Below, in pieces: positions 45,697-55,389 of a DNA stretch of 64,000 nucleotides. The notes under the pieces were generated by a model. The model saw nothing but the letters and a program-made list of their open reading frames with translations, searched no databases and had not been told where the DNA came from. Source of the stretch: Spirosoma foliorum. GTDB lineage: Bacteria > Bacteroidota > Bacteroidia > Cytophagales > Spirosomataceae. The stretch covers positions 5,965,001 to 6,029,000 of the forward strand of contig NZ_CP059732.1 of the NCBI RefSeq assembly GCF_014117325.1, read 5' to 3'. The position numbers and the translations under genes were made by a program. Every line of letters starts with the position of its first letter. The first letter of the stretch is position 1.

Positions 45697-47525
45697 GGTA
45701 ATCGAAAGTAGAAAGCAGCCCCATTCGTTACGGTTTTGTCTAACCCAATCTGCCCCTTCATACTCTGGATGAACTCGCTCGAAATGGCCAGCCCAAGCCC
45801 AGTACCACTTGACGATGGCTCGCCAGTTAACGCTTCGCCGGAAGACGTTCCACCAGTTTTTCCGTTCAACTGGTAATCACTCATTGTATGCGCTTTAAAA
45901 TAGCGGTCAAACACCCGATCCCGATGCTCCGGCCGAATGCCTGGACCATAATCGCGAACCCGAAACTCCACGGTACTGTCGATTAACTGCGCCGATACGT
46001 CAATGATGCTATCTTCCCGGCTATGCCGGATGGCGTTGGAAAGAAAATTAACTAATACCCATGAAGCCTTATCGGGGTCGGCCGATACGGGCGGAAGCCC
46101 TGCACCTACGTCTAGCTTAAGCGTAATTCGTTTGTTTTCAGCTTGTACCCGAAGCGCGTTCGTGGCGTATTTAACAATATCAGTAGGGGCAACAGCTTGT
46201 ATATTCAGTTGAATTTGCCCCGATTCTACCTGTGCCATATTGAGTAACTCGCCGGTTAGGTTCAGGAGTCGGTTAATGTCGGCCCTAACGTTACCAACGA
46301 GTTGTTTCTGCTCGTCATTCAACTCACCTATACGAGTATCTTCCAGCAACTTAAGACTCATCTTACTACTCGACAATGGCGTTTTCAATTCGTGCGAAAT
46401 AGTGGCAATGAAGTTGGTCTTCGCCAAATCCAGTTCTTTGTAGGGGGTGATATTTTCGAGTACCATCACGTAACCCGCCAACTGGGGCTGGCTTTCGCCG
46501 GTAGGCACCACTTCCACAAAATGCGTTCGCCGATTGAAATAACTCTCCTTACCTGACCCCTCCAGGCCAAAACCCTCCAGTCCAGGATCATAGATCTTAA
46601 GGTATCCATTCTTTTCAGAGGTCGTGGACTTTTCGACCATAATATCCTGAATGAGCGTCCGCATCAAATCATTTGACGCTGCAATATCCGGGGCATATTG
46701 GCCAAGCAAATTCGCTTCGTCGATACCCAGCAATCGACAGGCTACTGGATTGGCAAACAGAATCCGTTTGTTTTCATCCATGCCTACAATGCCCTCGCTC
46801 ATAATTCGAATGAGCGTGTCGATCCGCCGTTTTTCGAACAATACACTGGCCAGATTGGAATGTTCATATTCATCCAGCTTTTGTGCCATTGAGTTGAATG
46901 TTCGGGCCAGTTCGCCAAACTCATCGCTGGAATCGATGTGCAGCCGTTCTTCAAAGTTCCGCTTGGTCACCTGTCGAAGCCCTTGTGTGAGTTCGCGCAA
47001 TGGGTTTGCGATATAACCCGGAATATTCAGGACAAACGAGAATAGAATGAGAAAACAGGCTGTACCCACAACCGACAGCCATAACAGCGCATCTTTCGCC
47101 GTTTGTTTAGCCTGTTCATTCTTACGGATAATGGCCTGCCGGTTTATGTCGTCCAGGGCAAACAGATTCTGGCGAAGGCGAAACAGCGTTGCCGAATCAA
47201 CAAGGCCCGATCTCAGCCGTTTGAATTCTCGCTTCAGGTTGCTGGTTAGTTCCTGCTCACCAACTTCAGTCAGATTGGTCTCCTGTTTTTTCAGATTGCG
47301 TTCGAAATCGGTGATTGCGTCAGGATCGGGTTTCGGTAACTCGGTGAGCATCGCCAATGCCTTTTGCATACTACTGGTATATTCGAGCGAGATGTAGTTG
47401 TCTTTTAAAATGGCCTGCGTATCGTTCGATAACTCATTTAAATAGTAAACACCCAACCCGCCAATTGCCAGAATGACGGCAAACATGAAGCCCAGGGCAG
47501 CCCCTATTTTACTTTTAATCGACAT
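45669..47525 (-). CDS. Sensor histidine kinase (HAMP-PAS-HisKA-HATPase), NtrY/KinB-like
   Basis: A 618-residue membrane kinase. There are two membrane helices (residues about 9-28 and 150-172) around a periplasmic helical sensor, then HAMP (GLRQVTKRNFEERLHIDSSDEFGELARTFN), a PAS domain (MSEGIVGMDENKRILFANPVACRLLG), HisKA with the phospho-acceptor His378 in SHELKTPL, and an ATPase domain with N box (FLSNAIRHS), G1 (DYGPGI) and G2 (GTGLGLAIS). It is the third gene of the minus-strand set regulator, kup, kinase, so it should sense a signal linked to potassium and phosphorylate the response regulator at 49675. Confidence 0.92.
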   Translation of the reverse strand: MSIKSKIGAALGFMFAVILAIGGLGVYYLNELSNDTQAILKDNYISLEYTSSMQKALAMLTELPKPDPDAITDFERNLKKQETNLTEVGEQELTSNLKREFKRLRSGLVDSATLFRLRQNLFALDDINRQAIIRKNEQAKQTAKDALLWLSVVGTACFLILFSFVLNIPGYIANPLRELTQGLRQVTKRNFEERLHIDSSDEFGELARTFNSMAQKLDEYEHSNLASVLFEKRRIDTLIRIMSEGIVGMDENKRILFANPVACRLLGIDEANLLGQYAPDIAASNDLMRTLIQDIMVEKSTTSEKNGYLKIYDPGLEGFGLEGSGKESYFNRRTHFVEVVPTGESQPQLAGYVMVLENITPYKELDLAKTNFIATISHELKTPLSSSKMSLKLLEDTRIGELNDEQKQLVGNVRADINRLLNLTGELLNMAQVESGQIQLNIQAVAPTDIVKYATNALRVQAENKRITLKLDVGAGLPPVSADPDKASWVLVNFLSNAIRHSREDSIIDVSAQLIDSTVEFRVRDYGPGIRPEHRDRVFDRYFKAHTMSDYQLNGKTGGTSSGEALTGEPSSSGTGLGLAISSEFIQSMKGQIGLDKTVTNGAAFYFRLPFFRQDLQD

Positions 47526-47590
47526 GGCTATGAGCGTATAATCAGGTCAGTTTCTAGTCCTGAAAATTTATAAGGAGGCTAGCTGCTAAA

Positions 47591-49558
47591 CTACTCTGTA
47601 GGTGCTTCGTGTTTGGGCTTCACGCGTACGAGTCGGATGTTATTGGGCGGAGTTAGCACTAGCGGTACATCTTCAATGACAACATTGCTTGTATCCAGAC
47701 CATACGCTGCCTGGGGAGGCAAGGCGATCGATTTTAAGAAGAAATAGCCCGTCATAATTAATTGGGAGCCTATGGGAAGATCGTTCTCATATGACAGAAA
47801 TGACCGGAACAACACAAATCGAAAATCGCCTGGAACCCGATGAATATTCAGCGATTGATACCGACTATCAATGGTTACCTCTTTGTTTTTCACCATATCT
47901 TCTACTACCATTCTGAACAAAAGATTGATACGCGGCTGCACCCGGAATCCCAGGTAAAACGTTATGAAATACACGTCTTCATGCGCAAGCGTATCTACTT
48001 TATAACGCATCACATACGGCTCATCTTCAACACATACGTGCAAAAACCAGTAAATATCCGCTCGTTTTGGAGCTCGATTCAGGATTGAATACAGCGTTTC
48101 GGCCTCAATTTTACGGGCGTCTTCAGCTGTGGTCATATACACTAAATGAGTGGCAAATTTGGGAATCTCAAAGTCATTGCTCAGTTTTTTCAATAGCGGA
48201 AGATTATCCGGCAGCGAATCGTAGCGAATGAGTTGGGCTTTAATAGTTTCGCCCCGATGCCAGAACAGCATCATGGCCATGAGCAACAGGCCCATCGTAA
48301 CCGAGATCCAGCCCCCTTCTTCGAACTTCACCAGATTGGCACTCAGGAACGTCGTTTCAACGGCGAGGAACACGCCGGTAATTAAAACGATCAGGATGGG
48401 ATTTACACGTTTTACCCGCAGATAAGTACTCATCAGCACCGTACTCATCAGCATAGTCAGCGTAACGGCCAAGCCAAAAGCGGCTTCCATATTTTTAGAT
48501 TCCCGGAAGTGGAGCACCATCAGAATACAACCCGTCATGAGCCCCCAGTTCACGAACGGTACATACAATTGTCCGCGAAAATCGGAGGGATAAACGACCC
48601 GCTGACGAGGCCACAGATTCAGGCGCATGGCCTCCCCTACTAGCGTGAACGACCCGCTAATCAGCGCTTGTGAAGCAATAATGGTGGCCAGCGTAGCCAG
48701 TCCGATACTGAATACAACCAGCGGGGTTGGTACAATGGAGTAAAACGGACTTGTTTCGCTGATACGATTGCCAAGATGTTGCATCAACCAAGCCGACTGC
48801 CCGGCATATGACAACAGCAAGGTTATCTTCACATAGGCCCAACTTGCCCGAATGTTCCCTCGTCCGCAGTGCCCCATGTCGGAGTACAACGCTTCGGCAC
48901 CAGTTGTACAGAGAAAGACCCCACCCAGCAGCCAGAATCCGCCCGGATACTCCGCTATCAGGCGAAACGCCCAAACCGGATTCAATGCCTTCAATACAGA
49001 TGGCTGGTGAAGTAAGGCCAGAAAACCGATCACCCCAATAAACGAAAACCAAACCAGCATGATTGGTCCGAATAGCTTGCCTAATTGCTGAGTACCAAAT
49101 TGCTGGCTCACAAAAAGAGCAACCAGAATTCCAATAACAATAGGAACTGTATCGAGATGCGGGTAAAAAATAAGCAAGCCTTCAATAGCCGACGAAACCG
49201 AAATTGGTGGCGTAATGAGCCCATCGGCGAGCAGAAAGGAACCCCCAATAACGGCGGGGTATAACAACCATTTTCCCGTAAATCGCCGGACAAGGGTGTA
49301 GAGTGAGAAGATACCGCCTTCCCCTTTGTTATCGGCCTCCAGGGTAATGATTACGTACTTGATTGTCGTTTGTAGAGTGAGCGTCCAGATTACGCACGAC
49401 AATGTCCCAAGCACCAGCGTTTCGGTCAGGTCTTTGCCGCGCATAACTGCCGCCAGGGTGTACAGGGGCGATGTCCCAATATCACCGAACACAATGCCGA
49501 TGGCAACCAGTAGCCCTTGGGCCGATACTTTATTTATTGATAAATGAGATGTAGACAT
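47591..49558 (-). CDS. kup: Potassium transporter Kup (KUP/HAK/KT family)
   Basis: A 655-residue inner-membrane K+ importer with about twelve hydrophobic segments in the first 430 residues and a C-terminal cytosolic domain. Family motifs are GIVFGDIGTSPLYTL at the N-terminus, DNKGEGGIFSLYTLVRR and TTGAEALYSDMGHCGR. It takes up K+ with protons. It lies between a sigma-54 response regulator (upstream, 116-base gap) and a histidine kinase (downstream, 65-base gap), in the place where many Bacteroidota have kdp genes. Confidence 0.95.
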   Translation of the reverse strand: MSTSHLSINKVSAQGLLVAIGIVFGDIGTSPLYTLAAVMRGKDLTETLVLGTLSCVIWTLTLQTTIKYVIITLEADNKGEGGIFSLYTLVRRFTGKWLLYPAVIGGSFLLADGLITPPISVSSAIEGLLIFYPHLDTVPIVIGILVALFVSQQFGTQQLGKLFGPIMLVWFSFIGVIGFLALLHQPSVLKALNPVWAFRLIAEYPGGFWLLGGVFLCTTGAEALYSDMGHCGRGNIRASWAYVKITLLLSYAGQSAWLMQHLGNRISETSPFYSIVPTPLVVFSIGLATLATIIASQALISGSFTLVGEAMRLNLWPRQRVVYPSDFRGQLYVPFVNWGLMTGCILMVLHFRESKNMEAAFGLAVTLTMLMSTVLMSTYLRVKRVNPILIVLITGVFLAVETTFLSANLVKFEEGGWISVTMGLLLMAMMLFWHRGETIKAQLIRYDSLPDNLPLLKKLSNDFEIPKFATHLVYMTTAEDARKIEAETLYSILNRAPKRADIYWFLHVCVEDEPYVMRYKVDTLAHEDVYFITFYLGFRVQPRINLLFRMVVEDMVKNKEVTIDSRYQSLNIHRVPGDFRFVLFRSFLSYENDLPIGSQLIMTGYFFLKSIALPPQAAYGLDTSNVVIEDVPLVLTPPNNIRLVRVKPKHEAPTE

Positions 49559-49674
49559 GAAGCCAATCGTGCAGAATTAGTTACCCTCAAAACTACAGCA
49601 CTCTTGCGTTGTTTTGATTTTTTTGGGCATTATTTCACACGCAGAAAACCAAACTTCTGTAAAATCGGGCGAGC

Positions 49675-51018
49675 TTACTGTTCTCCCAACTTCCGGTAGA
49701 GCGTTGTCAGGCCAATATCTAACAGCCGAGCGGCCTCAGCCTTGTTGCCGTTGGTATGGCGCAATACGCGCCGAATATGCTGTTGCTCAATAGTAGCCAA
49801 ATCCATTGCCGTTGAATTAGCTGGAAGAGGGCCATCCTGCATGTCGTAGGGTAATAAGCTGGGGGTTAATTCGGTTTGCCCATCTTCACGAGTATCGGCC
49901 AGGATAACCGCTCGCTCCATGACGTTCTTCAGCTCGCGGATATTGCCTTTCCAGGAATGCTGCTGGAGTTTCTGAACAAAAGCTGGACTCAATTGAATCG
50001 CGCGTTTTCCGACTTTGACGGCTTCCTGTTGGGCAAATTGACTGGCCAATACCGGTATATCGTCACGCCGATCACGCAGAGGAGGCAACTCAATACTAAA
50101 AACGGACAACCGATAATATAAATCCAGTCGAAAACGACCTTCCGAAGCCTCTTGCTCTAGTCCCCGATTCGTAGCGGCAACAACCCGCACATCTGTTTTG
50201 GTAGGCTTGGTATCACCCACGCGAAGAAACTCGTGCGTTTCGAGAACACGTAGCAATTTGGCTTGTAGATCGAGTGGCATTTCGCCAATCTCATCCAGAA
50301 AAATAGTGCCTTTGTCAGCTTCGGAAAACAGGCCTTTCTGGTCGCGGTTGGCACCGGTAAAGGCTCCGGCGCGGTGGCCAAAGAGTTCGCTTTCGAGAAT
50401 ATCTTTTCCTAAGGCTCCGCAGTTGATCGCCACAAATGGCCCTGTTCGGCGGGGGCTAGCCTGGTGAATTGCCTGCGCGAAGACTTCTTTACCCGTTCCG
50501 GTTTCGCCCGTGAGTAGTACCGTTGTGTCAGTAACGGCTACTTTTCGGGCTAATTCAATCGCCTGCTGAATCGATTTTGAATGGCCAACAATACGGTCGA
50601 ATCCATAACGCTGGCCAACCTGCTGCTCCAACTGTTTAATCCTGAATTGCAGCGTTGCCTTCTCAACCGCCCGACTAACCAGTGGAATGATCCGATCGTT
50701 ATCATCGCCTTTGACGATATAGTCGAACGCACCGTTTTTAATGGCTGTCACCCCATCCGAAATAGTGCCGTACGCAGTCAGAACGATAATTTCGGTGGCC
50801 GGATAGAGTTGCTTAATCTGAGCCGACAGTTCGATTCCATTTTTATCGGGCAGCTTCACATCACTGATCACAAGATGGATATCATCGCGTTCGAGGGTTT
50901 TCAGCCCTGCGCGAGCATTTTCGGCTTCCAGTACGGTATAACCTTCCAGTTGCAGAATGCGAGCCAGAAGTTGCCGCAACCGCGATTCATCGTCGATAAT
51001 TAAGATAGTAGCTGCCAT
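49675..51018 (-). CDS. Sigma-54-dependent response regulator (NtrC family)
   Basis: A 447-residue regulator. The receiver domain has the acidic pocket DDE (9-11) and the phosphorylation site Asp53 in VISDVKLPD. The AAA+ domain has Walker A GETGTGKE, the sigma-54 contact loop GAFTGA and Walker B GTIFLDEIGEMP. The C-terminus is a Fis-type helix-turn-helix (NKAEAARLLDIGLTTLYRKL). All catalytic features are intact, so it should activate sigma-54 promoters, plausibly that of kup. I did not find a convincing -24/-12 element in the 116-base kup upstream gap. Confidence 0.94.
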   Translation of the reverse strand: MAATILIIDDESRLRQLLARILQLEGYTVLEAENARAGLKTLERDDIHLVISDVKLPDKNGIELSAQIKQLYPATEIIVLTAYGTISDGVTAIKNGAFDYIVKGDDNDRIIPLVSRAVEKATLQFRIKQLEQQVGQRYGFDRIVGHSKSIQQAIELARKVAVTDTTVLLTGETGTGKEVFAQAIHQASPRRTGPFVAINCGALGKDILESELFGHRAGAFTGANRDQKGLFSEADKGTIFLDEIGEMPLDLQAKLLRVLETHEFLRVGDTKPTKTDVRVVAATNRGLEQEASEGRFRLDLYYRLSVFSIELPPLRDRRDDIPVLASQFAQQEAVKVGKRAIQLSPAFVQKLQQHSWKGNIRELKNVMERAVILADTREDGQTELTPSLLPYDMQDGPLPANSTAMDLATIEQQHIRRVLRHTNGNKAEAARLLDIGLTTLYRKLGEQ

Positions 51019-51026
51019 TTGGGAAT

Positions 51027-51147
51027 CTGGCGCGAGTATTTACTCGTGCCTTTCAATATAGCCAGTATTTACTGGCGTATTAACCGGATCCTAGGTGCCA
51101 GCGAATGCTGGCTATATTATAAAGGCACGAGCAAATACTCGCGCCAG
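51027..51147. repeat. REPIN-like 50-base-arm inverted repeat
   Basis: 51027-51076 pairs with 51097-51147 with few mismatches. Nested palindromes are CGAGTA-TT-TACTCG and GCCAGTA-TT-TACTGGC in the left arm and GCCAGC-GAAT-GCTGGC in the right. It fills the gap upstream of the response regulator, so the regulator's promoter must lie inside or beyond it. Confidence 0.85.
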
Positions 51148-51169
51148 TCCGGAACCCAAATCTAGCTCA

Positions 51170-52345
51170 TCATTTCTTAAGATGAACGATTTGTGCTTGT
51201 TTCTGTGCTTTCAGTGCCAGTTCGGTCGCCAGGAAGCAGTGTTCCTGTGTCATAGCAGTCTCGGTCCGATTCAGCACATCGTTCACCAGTTGTTCACCGT
51301 AAGGGAGTGGTTCTTTGTTGCAATCGATATAGCGAGTCTCTTTCTTATCGGTGATAAACAGGTGATTACCGCCCTCATGCCCGGCCGGATCGATGTTTTT
51401 ACGCAACTCAATAAAGCCTTCGGTACCCAGAATGGTCAATCGGCCATCGCCCCAGCTTTTCAGACCATCCGGCGTAAACCAGTCAACCCGAATGTAGCCC
51501 ATGCCACCATCGCCACGTAACATGACATCGCCAAAATCCTCAAAATTTGGGTATTGCGGGAAGTGAACGTTGCCAATCTGAGAGGCTACGACATCGGCTT
51601 TTTTCGATCCTGTAAAGAATAAAAACTGGTCGAACTGGTGTGAACCGATATCACAGATAATGCCGCCAAATGACTTCTTTTCGAAGAACCAGGGTGGGCG
51701 TGAAGCCGGTGTCATACGGTGCGGACCTAACCCAATCGTTTGAATCACATTGCCAATAGCGCCAGCCTGAACTAATTCACCCGCTTTTACAGTGGCTCTG
51801 TTCTCAAACCGCTCGCTGTACATGATCGAGTAAATCCGTTTGGTTTCTTTCTGAACCTTACGCACCTCAGCGAGCTGCTCAAGTGTAGTAATGCCCGGTT
51901 TATCCGACATATAATCCTTCCCGGCCTTCATGACCCGTATTCCAAGTGGAGCACGGTCGACGGGAATTCCTGCACTAAGTACGAGTTGAATGGTCTTGTC
52001 TTCAAGAATTTCAGCTTCACTCTTTGCCTGTTTTGCCTGTGGGTAACGCTTGGCAAAGTCGGCCATTAACTCTGGTTCTTTGGCGTAATAGGAAACAAAC
52101 TCGCCCCCACCCCGCGTAACGGCGCCTACCTGACTGTTAATGTGCCCGTGGTTCATGCCAATCACGGCAAAACGAATTCGGGAGGCACCCGTCTGCACCG
52201 AATCACTCCCCAGCGATTCTGCACGTACTAGAGCGGGTGCTCCAATCAATTCGTTTGATAAAGAAGGCAATACAACCAAGCCAGCCGCCGTGCTGATGGT
52301 TTCCTTAATAAAGTTACGCCGATTGGCAGATTGTGGTGAGTTCAT
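51170..52345 (-). CDS. Gfo/Idh/MocA oxidoreductase, Tat-exported (third of three)
   Basis: A 391-residue protein from ATG 52345. The twin-arginine signal has RRNFIKETISTAAGLVVLP. A Rossmann domain follows (IRFAVIGMNHGHINSQVGAV), the catalytic region has KDYMSDKPGITTLEQL with the EKP-like DKP, and the C-terminal sheet domain has GGIICDIGSHQFDQFLFFTG. Such enzymes oxidise sugars with bound NAD(P). A longer frame (to 52402) reads through the octamer element at 52356 and is not used. Confidence 0.9.
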   Translation of the reverse strand: MNSPQSANRRNFIKETISTAAGLVVLPSLSNELIGAPALVRAESLGSDSVQTGASRIRFAVIGMNHGHINSQVGAVTRGGGEFVSYYAKEPELMADFAKRYPQAKQAKSEAEILEDKTIQLVLSAGIPVDRAPLGIRVMKAGKDYMSDKPGITTLEQLAEVRKVQKETKRIYSIMYSERFENRATVKAGELVQAGAIGNVIQTIGLGPHRMTPASRPPWFFEKKSFGGIICDIGSHQFDQFLFFTGSKKADVVASQIGNVHFPQYPNFEDFGDVMLRGDGGMGYIRVDWFTPDGLKSWGDGRLTILGTEGFIELRKNIDPAGHEGGNHLFITDKKETRYIDCNKEPLPYGEQLVNDVLNRTETAMTQEHCFLATELALKAQKQAQIVHLKK

Positions 52346-52355
52346 GTTCAATTTT

Positions 52356-52440
52356 GAATGAGTGAATGATAGAATGAATAAATAGAAAAACTGCGTCGTC
52401 AATTATTCTATCATTCACCGCACCAGCGGCCCGGTCATTC
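52356..52440. repeat. Five-plus-five inverted octamer element (GAATNNNN)
   Basis: GAAT starts at 52356, 52364 and 52372 (then AAAT and AAAC at the next two 8-base steps). On the other side ATTC ends at 52408, 52416 and 52440, with two decayed units between at the same phase. GTGAATGATAGAAT (52362-52375) is perfectly complementary to 52405-52418. The geometry is 40-5-40. Confidence 0.65.
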
Positions 52441-52452
52441 TATCTTTGAAAT

Positions 52453-53841
52453 TTATTTTTTCTTCGCTAACTCCAACGCCTGTGTGGTTGTGTAGTATTT
52501 AGCAATCATGTTAGGGACTTCCCAGGCTGGCAGGCTGCCTGCTTTTAGGTATTCCAGATACTTCTGCGCCACCCGACCAAAGTGCGCTTCGTGGCCTTCC
52601 TTGTATTTTTCGGGGATAATTACCTCCCAGCCAGTGGCTATTTTCTTCGCTTCTGCACCCGGAAACTCTTTCTGAATGGCGGGTAGAACCGTTTTCAGAG
52701 CAGCCTCTACATCCTTATTGCCAGCAACCGCTTCAATGTATAATGTTGGCTTGTATTTCTGATCGGCTCCCTGACGAATAACCAGATTCGCCTTGGTGCC
52801 CCGCATAATCGAATAGTGTGTGTCTCCCGCCCCTTCAGGGGCTTTATAGGCCCAGGTCACGGATACTTTGGCGTGTACGCCTTTCAGTTGATAGTTGATC
52901 TCGCCATTGCTATACACCTGCAAAATGCTGTCTTTCACGACGTCTTTTTTAAGGTAATCAGGGAAAGTTTCCTGCTTGGTAATCGCTTTGAATTGGCTCA
53001 GACTCATGTCAGTCGTCCAACGACGGGCCGACGTCAGGCTAATGTCTTTCTGATAATCAATCGTTTGTTCAGGAAAACATTCCCATTGCACCAGATCGAC
53101 CAGGTGTGTCGTTACGTCGACAATGCCTTCGCCTTGCTGAGCCACATCCATAAACCAGGCCGGACGCGTTAGGATACTGCCCGATACATTCTTGTAAAAA
53201 TGGTGAACGCTTTCTTTGGTCACCGCTGGATTCTCGGGCGTGCCTTTTTCCAGGGTACCAAATAAGGCTGCTTGTTGCGAAAACGCCCGTTGCAGCTGCG
53301 TTGTAATTTCATACCGCTCCGTCATGATGTCATAAAGCAGTACTTTATTTTTCTCGGCTGTCGCAAACGATTCTTTCAATTGGTCGAAGTTCGACGCGCT
53401 GATCACCATCGGTTTGTCGGCCAATACATTGAAACCCGCGCCAACGGTTTTCTGGATGTAATCCGTTTTCAGGCGATTGTTGCCCGCCATCACGACTACG
53501 TTACCCGCTTTATCGGCAATCATTTTATCGAAAAAGTCGGGACCTTTGTAAACCTCTTCTTTCCAATGCGTCGGGTTTTCAGCGCGGGTGTTATACCCCT
53601 CAATTTTATCGAGATGTAATTGAAGATCGGGCGGTCCGTCGTTACGGCCATCAGGGGCATACACATGCACGACAGAATCGACACCGTCGTACATGGATTT
53701 CTGTACTAAGGCAGCATGAAAATGGCCAGGATCTAAGGTAATCAGACGAATAGCGGCTTTATCCGCTTCATTTTTCGACGTTTGGCAAGCGGTCATCAAC
53801 GCGGCCATGAGCAGGCTACCAACAAGGGGGGAGAACTTCAT
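52453..53841 (-). CDS. Gfo/Idh/MocA-type oxidoreductase lipoprotein (second of three)
   Basis: A 462-residue lipoprotein with lipobox LMTAC (Cys19). The N-terminal region reads IRLITLDPGHFHAALVQKSMYDGV with a modified Rossmann start, ADKPMVISASNFDQL carries the catalytic Lys region, and a C-terminal domain with WKEEVYKGPDF-like and EGIVDVTTHLVDLVQWECFP motifs matches proteins named putative oxidoreductase C-terminal domain. It should sit in the periplasm on a membrane. It lies between two Tat-exported relatives. Confidence 0.87.
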   Translation of the reverse strand: MKFSPLVGSLLMAALMTACQTSKNEADKAAIRLITLDPGHFHAALVQKSMYDGVDSVVHVYAPDGRNDGPPDLQLHLDKIEGYNTRAENPTHWKEEVYKGPDFFDKMIADKAGNVVVMAGNNRLKTDYIQKTVGAGFNVLADKPMVISASNFDQLKESFATAEKNKVLLYDIMTERYEITTQLQRAFSQQAALFGTLEKGTPENPAVTKESVHHFYKNVSGSILTRPAWFMDVAQQGEGIVDVTTHLVDLVQWECFPEQTIDYQKDISLTSARRWTTDMSLSQFKAITKQETFPDYLKKDVVKDSILQVYSNGEINYQLKGVHAKVSVTWAYKAPEGAGDTHYSIMRGTKANLVIRQGADQKYKPTLYIEAVAGNKDVEAALKTVLPAIQKEFPGAEAKKIATGWEVIIPEKYKEGHEAHFGRVAQKYLEYLKAGSLPAWEVPNMIAKYYTTTQALELAKKK

Positions 53842-53873
53842 TATTAACTTATCGATTTTGGGGTATTAGTTAT

Positions 53874-53968
53874 GGTTTACAGTATTCGGTTTGTGGTTTA
53901 TGGCTGGCTGACGCATCTGTTGCTCTCGCGTTAACCAACCGTAAACCACAAACCGAATACTGTAAACC
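53874..53968. repeat. Five-plus-five inverted heptamer element (GGTTTNN)
   Basis: Units start at 53874, 53881, 53888, 53895 and 53902 (GGTTT in three, decayed AGTAT and GGCTG in two). Complementary units end at 53940, 53947, 53954, 53961 and 53968 (CAACC, AAACC, AAACC, ATACT, AAACC). 53874-53900 is a perfect 27-base complement of 53942-53968. The geometry is 35-25-35. It separates two of the Gfo/Idh/MocA genes. Confidence 0.8.
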
Positions 53969-53970
53969 TA

Positions 53971-55389
53971 CTATTTAGCCGAAGCTACTATTTTGATGGC
54001 GTAGGGAGCGCGTTGTGGGCGCGACAGAAGTTTGTTGGCTTCGGGGTCGTTCTTGAATTGTTCCTTTTTAGGGTCCCAATAGAGTTTACGATTCAGCTTC
54101 ATGGCTGCGTGGTGCAACAAACAAGCCGAGCACGAACGGTGACCTACTTCGGCGGGAGCTATCGGCTCTTTCCGGCTGACGATGCTCTCCAGCCAGTTAC
54201 CATGATGCTCCTTGCTGACCGTTAGATGCGTTTCGTTGGGGCCAATAACCGATGTCAGAATTGAAGGATCGCTGGCATCAAGTTTTTTAGCGGCATTTTG
54301 CTTCGCGATCGGATCACTGGCCGTCACAGCTGCATCACCTCGCGAGACGAAAATCCAGCCTTTTGTTCCTTCGAATCGAATGCCGTTGGCGATTTCATTG
54401 GTCACAACCATGTGAACGCCATTGGCATACTTGGCTTCGGTTTTAAAAATGCCGTGCACATCCCAAAGGCCACTTTTCGGGAAATCGGCATGGCCCCATA
54501 TTTCAATAGGTCCGGTGTGCTCCGTATCCATAGCCCAGTGCGCACAGTCGACGTGGTGAGCACCCCAACCTGTAATCATGCCCGCCCCAAATTGTTCGCA
54601 GCGCAACCAGCCTGGTCGGTCGTAACCAACCTGCGGATGGACGCGTTTTTCGGTGTAATATACGTCGGGAGTTGTACCGAGCCACATGTCGTAGTTCAGG
54701 TTTTTCGGAACAGGCATCTGCGGTTCTTCATCGCCCGACGGGTCACCAGGAAGGCCAACGTACACTGTTTTTAATTCGCCAATTCGGCCATTGCGTACCA
54801 ACTCGGCAGCATATCTGAACTGTTCCGATGAGCGTTGCTGGCTCCCCACCTGCACAATTCGCCCTGATTTCTTCACTTCATCGGCCATCATACGCCCTTC
54901 GGCAATAGTGAGCGACGCAGGCTTCTGCATGTATACGTCTTTCTTCGCCCGCACAGCGTCAATCACAATAGGCGCATGCCAGTGATCGGGCGTACTCACG
55001 ATAACCGCGTCAATATCTTTGTTCAGGAGTAATTCACGATAGTCGGTATAAACCTTTACGCCATCGTAATTATCCTTACCCGTTTTCTTGGCGTAAACCC
55101 CATTAACAAGTTTTTTGGCATCTTCGGCCCGATTACTATCCAGATCGCAGACGGCCATAATGAGGGCATTGTCGTATTGCCAAACGCCCGGCATATCGTG
55201 CCCACGCGAAATACGCCCAGTACCAATAGCAGCCACATTGATTCGATTACTGGGGGCATTTTTGCCAAACACCGAAGCAGGCACGATAGTCGGGAAACCG
55301 CTGATAATTGCAGACGATGCTAGTGTACCTTTGGCTGCCAGATCAAGAAATTTCCTTCGGGAGACAGTTGATTTGTTTTCAGTTGACAT
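53971..55389 (-). CDS. Gfo/Idh/MocA oxidoreductase, Tat-exported (first of three)
   Basis: A 472-residue protein from ATG 55389. The twin-arginine signal has SRRKFLDLAAKGTLASSAIISG. The dinucleotide fold opens INVAAIGTGRISRGHD, followed by VIVSTPDHWHAPIVIDAV, DVYMQKPASLTIAEG (catalytic QKP) and GAGMITGWGAHHVDCAHWAMD with the active-site His. This is the large secreted form common in Bacteroidota. It heads the minus-strand run of three exported oxidoreductases, which suggests a periplasmic sugar-oxidation (3-keto-sugar) route together with the ThuA and lactonase genes. Confidence 0.92.
   Translation of the reverse strand: MSTENKSTVSRRKFLDLAAKGTLASSAIISGFPTIVPASVFGKNAPSNRINVAAIGTGRISRGHDMPGVWQYDNALIMAVCDLDSNRAEDAKKLVNGVYAKKTGKDNYDGVKVYTDYRELLLNKDIDAVIVSTPDHWHAPIVIDAVRAKKDVYMQKPASLTIAEGRMMADEVKKSGRIVQVGSQQRSSEQFRYAAELVRNGRIGELKTVYVGLPGDPSGDEEPQMPVPKNLNYDMWLGTTPDVYYTEKRVHPQVGYDRPGWLRCEQFGAGMITGWGAHHVDCAHWAMDTEHTGPIEIWGHADFPKSGLWDVHGIFKTEAKYANGVHMVVTNEIANGIRFEGTKGWIFVSRGDAAVTASDPIAKQNAAKKLDASDPSILTSVIGPNETHLTVSKEHHGNWLESIVSRKEPIAPAEVGHRSCSACLLHHAAMKLNRKLYWDPKKEQFKNDPEANKLLSRPQRAPYAIKIVASAK

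Noticed and set aside
49559..49674. Sigma-54 promoter upstream of kup
   Set aside because: I looked for GG-N10-GC on the minus strand and found no convincing match.
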